Assembly (NCBI RefSeq): GCF_902459615.1 | Contig: NZ_CABPSA010000009.1 | Location: forward strand, 1-64,000 | Source: Pandoraea commovens | Lineage (GTDB): Bacteria > Pseudomonadota > Gammaproteobacteria > Burkholderiales > Burkholderiaceae | Reading direction: 5' to 3' | Length of the DNA stretch: 64,000 bases | In this document: in pieces, positions 61,661 through 64,000 of the stretch | How the letters are laid out: the number at the start of each line of letters is the position of its first letter | Position numbering within the stretch: the first letter of the stretch is position 1 | Translations under genes and position numbers: made by a program | The notes under the pieces: generated by a model | The model's database searches: none | What the model was told of the DNA's origin: nothing | What the model saw: only the letters and a program-made list of their open reading frames with translations

Positions 61661-62947
61661 ATGCAACTGCTCGCTCTCGGCCTGAACCACCACACGGCGC
61701 CCGTCTCGCTGCGCGAACGGGTGGCGTTTCCGTTCGAGCGGATCGAGCCGGCGCTGGCGGGCCTCAAGAGTCTGTGGACCGGCAGCGGCAAGTTGAGCGC
61801 GCCCGAGGCCGCCATCCTGTCGACGTGCAATCGCACCGAGATCTACTGCGTGACGGACGATGCCGCAGCGCGTGAGCGCGCGGTGCACTGGCTGTCCCAG
61901 TTCCACAACATTCCCGCCGGCGACCTCGCCCCCCATCTGTACGCCCTGCCCCAGTCCGACGCCGTGCGTCACGCCTTTCGCGTGGCCAGCGGTCTGGACT
62001 CGATGGTGCTGGGTGAGACGCAGATTCTCGGGCAGTTGAAGGACGCCGTGCGCACCGCCGCTGAGGCCGGTGCGCTAGGCACGTATCTGAACCAGCTTTT
62101 CCAGCGCACGTTCGCGGTGGCCAAGGAAGTCCGTGGCCAGACCGAGATCGGTGCGCATTCGGTGTCGATGGCCGCTGCGGCGGTGCGTCTCGCGCAGCGT
62201 ATTTTCGAGAGCATCAGTACGCAGAAGGTGCTGTTCATCGGCGCGGGCGAGATGATCGACCTGTGCGCGACACACTTCGCCGCGCAAAATCCGAAAGCCC
62301 TGTACATCGCCAACCGGACGGCCGAACGCGGCGAAAAGCTCGCCGAGCGTCTGGGCGGCACCGCGATCCGTCTGTCGGAGCTGCCGCAACGTCTGCACGA
62401 GTTCGACATCGTCGTGTCGTGCACGGCGAGTACGTTGCCGCTGATCGGGCTGGGCGCTGTCGAGCGCGCCATCAAGGCCCGTAAGCACAAGCCGATGTTC
62501 ATGGTCGATCTGGCCGTGCCACGCGACATCGAACCGGAAGTCGGTCGTCTGGCCGACGTGTTCTTGTACACCGTCGACGATCTCGGCGCGGTCGTGCGCG
62601 AAGGCAACGCGCTGCGTCAGGCAGCAGTTGCGCAAGCCGAAGCGATCATCGAGACGCGCGTGCAGAACTTCATGCAATGGCTCGACGCGCGCAGCGTCGT
62701 GCCGGTCATTCGCGATATCCACGGCACTGCCGAGGCCATGCGTGTGGCCGAACTTGAGCGTGCCCAGCGCATGCTCGCGCGTGGCGACGATCCTGCCGCC
62801 GTGCTCGAAGCCCTGTCCCAGTCCCTCACCAAGAAATTCCTGCACGGCCCGACGCACGCGCTCAATACGGCGCGCGGCGATTCGCGCGAGCAAATCCTTC
62901 ACCTCATTCCCGAACTGTTCCGCACCTCGGGATCCGCCGACAAATAG
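61661..62947 (+). CDS. hemA: Glutamyl-tRNA reductase
   Basis: First committed enzyme of C5 tetrapyrrole synthesis, reducing glutamyl-tRNA to glutamate semialdehyde. 428 residues, typical. The catalytic Cys56 is in ILSTCNRTE, the specificity motif is [19 protein letters not shown], and the NADPH-binding loop is [12 protein letters not shown]. Start ATG 61661, about 25 bp after TATAAT. It abuts prfA, with the next ATG immediately after the stop, as in other betaproteobacteria. Confidence 0.97.
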   Translation: MQLLALGLNHHTAPVSLRERVAFPFERIEPALAGLKSLWTGSGKLSAPEAAILSTCNRTEIYCVTDDAAARERAVHWLSQFHNIPAGDLAPHLYALPQSDAVRHAFRVASGLDSMVLGETQILGQLKDAVRTAAEAGALGTYLNQLFQRTFAVAKEVRGQTEIGAHSVSMAAAAVRLAQRIFESISTQKVLFIGAGEMIDLCATHFAAQNPKALYIANRTAERGEKLAERLGGTAIRLSELPQRLHEFDIVVSCTASTLPLIGLGAVERAIKARKHKPMFMVDLAVPRDIEPEVGRLADVFLYTVDDLGAVVREGNALRQAAVAQAEAIIETRVQNFMQWLDARSVVPVIRDIHGTAEAMRVAELERAQRMLARGDDPAAVLEALSQSLTKKFLHGPTHALNTARGDSREQILHLIPELFRTSGSADK

Positions 62948-64000
62948 ATGAAAGCGAGCATGCAAGCCAAGCTCGACCAATTGACGCAACGTCTGGTCGA
63001 GCTTGATGGCCTATTGAGCCAGGGCGACGTTACCCGCGACCTGGACAACTACCGCAAGCTCACGCGCGAACATGCCGAGCTGGCGCCCGTCGTCGCGCAA
63101 TATCAGCAATATCGTCAGGCGCTGGGAGATGTGGCGGCCGCGCAGGAAATGGCGTCCGATCCGGAAATGCGCGAGTTCGCCGAAGACGAAGCTGCGAACG
63201 CCCGTACTCGCATGGAAGATCTGGAAGGCACGCTGCAACGCATGCTGCTGCCGCGCGATCCCAACGACGACCGCAACATCTATCTCGAAATCCGCGCGGG
63301 CACCGGCGGCGACGAATCGGCGCTGTTCGCGGGCGATCTGCTGCGCATGTACTCGCGCTATGCGGAGCGTCAGCGCTGGCAGGTCGAGATCATGTCGGCG
63401 AGCGAATCGGATCTGGGCGGGTACAAGGAAGTCATTGTCCGGCTCGTCGGTCAGGGCGCCTATTCGCGTCTGAAGTTCGAGTCGGGCGGCCATCGCGTGC
63501 AGCGCGTGCCCGCCACCGAAACGCAGGGACGCATTCACACGTCCGCCTGCACCGTCGCCGTGATGCCGGAAGCGGACGATGTCGCCGACGTCGAAATCAA
63601 TCCGGCCGACATTCGCATCGACACGTTCCGTGCCTCAGGCGCAGGCGGTCAGCACGTCAACAAGACGGATTCGGCCGTGCGCATCACGCACTTGCCGACG
63701 GGCATCGTCGTGGAGTGTCAGGACGACCGCTCGCAACACCGCAACAAGGACAAGGCGCTCAAGGTGCTCGCCGCGCGCATCAAGGATGCGCAACTGCGCG
63801 CCCAGCAAGCCAAGGAAGCCGCCACCCGCAAGAGCCTGATCGGTTCCGGCGACCGCTCGGAGCGCATTCGCACGTACAACTTCCCGCAGGGGCGGATGAC
63901 GGATCACCGCATCAACCTCACGCTCTACAAGCTCGAATACATCATGGACGGCGATCTCGACGAGATGATCAACGCATTGGTGACCGAGCATCAGGCGGAA
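62948..64000 (+). CDS. prfA: Peptide chain release factor 1 (truncated by window end)
   Basis: Release factor for UAA and UAG stop codons. 351 codons are present and the family length is about 360, so roughly 10 residues are missing past the window. The domain 2 PxT-type motif is [10 protein letters not shown], the catalytic GGQ lies at 233-235 in [16 protein letters not shown], and the C-terminal [21 protein letters not shown] is intact. The start is the ATG following the hemA stop with no gap; ATG 62960 is an alternative. Same operon as hemA. Confidence 0.95.
   Translation, partial: MKASMQAKLDQLTQRLVELDGLLSQGDVTRDLDNYRKLTREHAELAPVVAQYQQYRQALGDVAAAQEMASDPEMREFAEDEAANARTRMEDLEGTLQRMLLPRDPNDDRNIYLEIRAGTGGDESALFAGDLLRMYSRYAERQRWQVEIMSASESDLGGYKEVIVRLVGQGAYSRLKFESGGHRVQRVPATETQGRIHTSACTVAVMPEADDVADVEINPADIRIDTFRASGAGGQHVNKTDSAVRITHLPTGIVVECQDDRSQHRNKDKALKVLAARIKDAQLRAQQAKEAATRKSLIGSGDRSERIRTYNFPQGRMTDHRINLTLYKLEYIMDGDLDEMINALVTEHQAE

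Overview
The window is GC-rich, densely packed bacterial chromosome. Its families and gene order (rpe-gph-trpE, trpGDC-CYTH-ung, a paa cluster with PaaN, DsbC with an M61 peptidase, hemA-prfA) fit a betaproteobacterium of the Burkholderiaceae, most likely Pandoraea. The genus is inferred from protein similarity recalled from memory, not from a database search. I saw no rRNA, tRNA, CRISPR array, intact insertion sequence or prophage.

Layout. 0.1-1 kb: amino-acid-binding lipoprotein. 1-8.4 kb: phenylacetate degradation genes (divergent paaF-like hydratase, then paaN, paaJ, paaG, paaI, paaK) with a TetR/PaaR-like operator in front of paaN. 8.4-10.2 kb: mltA, a small membrane protein divergent from it, and apaG. 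10.5-13.9 kb: rpe, gph, a Trp-rich leader peptide and trpE. 14.1-23.4 kb: a four-gene ABC efflux system (outer membrane factor, HlyD-like, RbbA-like, YhhJ-like) followed by a DUF3141 protein. 23.3-29.3 kb: a QseBC/PmrAB-like two-component system divergent from dsbD, a TlpA-like protein and dsbG. 29.4-34 kb: a second Trp-rich leader peptide, trpG, trpD, trpC, a CYTH phosphatase and ung. 34-35.5 kb: hipBA. 35.5-38 kb: AT-rich spacer with a Fur-like box, and a TonB-dependent siderophore receptor. 38.4-40.7 kb: an unknown lipoprotein overlapping a trypsin-like secreted protease. 40.7-43.5 kb: pirin, azoreductase, LysR regulator. 43.6-48.6 kb: M61 peptidase, DsbC, UbiH-type hydroxylase, YpfJ-type metalloprotease. 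48.7-51.9 kb: ychF, a Phd/ParE toxin-antitoxin pair, GNAT, GntR. 52-53.4 kb: SLC13-type transporter. 53.6-56.4 kb: GT87, GtrB-like GT2 and GtrA. 56.7-61.4 kb: penicillin acylase, MFS exporter, GlsB-like protein. 61.7-64 kb: hemA and the start of prfA, cut by the window end.

How the genes fit together. The most striking regulatory feature is the tryptophan pathway. trpE and trpGDC are separated by about 15.7 kb of unrelated efflux and disulfide-exchange genes, and each half has its own Trp-codon-rich leader peptide (W-P-W-R-R-W upstream of trpE, W-W-R at the end of the one upstream of trpG). The second lies almost directly at a predicted promoter, so it may be leaderless. The two-component system next to dsbD has a PmrA/QseB-type direct-repeat site upstream of dsbD, which suggests control of periplasmic thiol exchange. 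The GT87/GT2/GtrA genes form a Gtr-like lipid-linked sugar transfer module in which gtrA overlaps the GT2 gene tail-to-tail by 131 bp.
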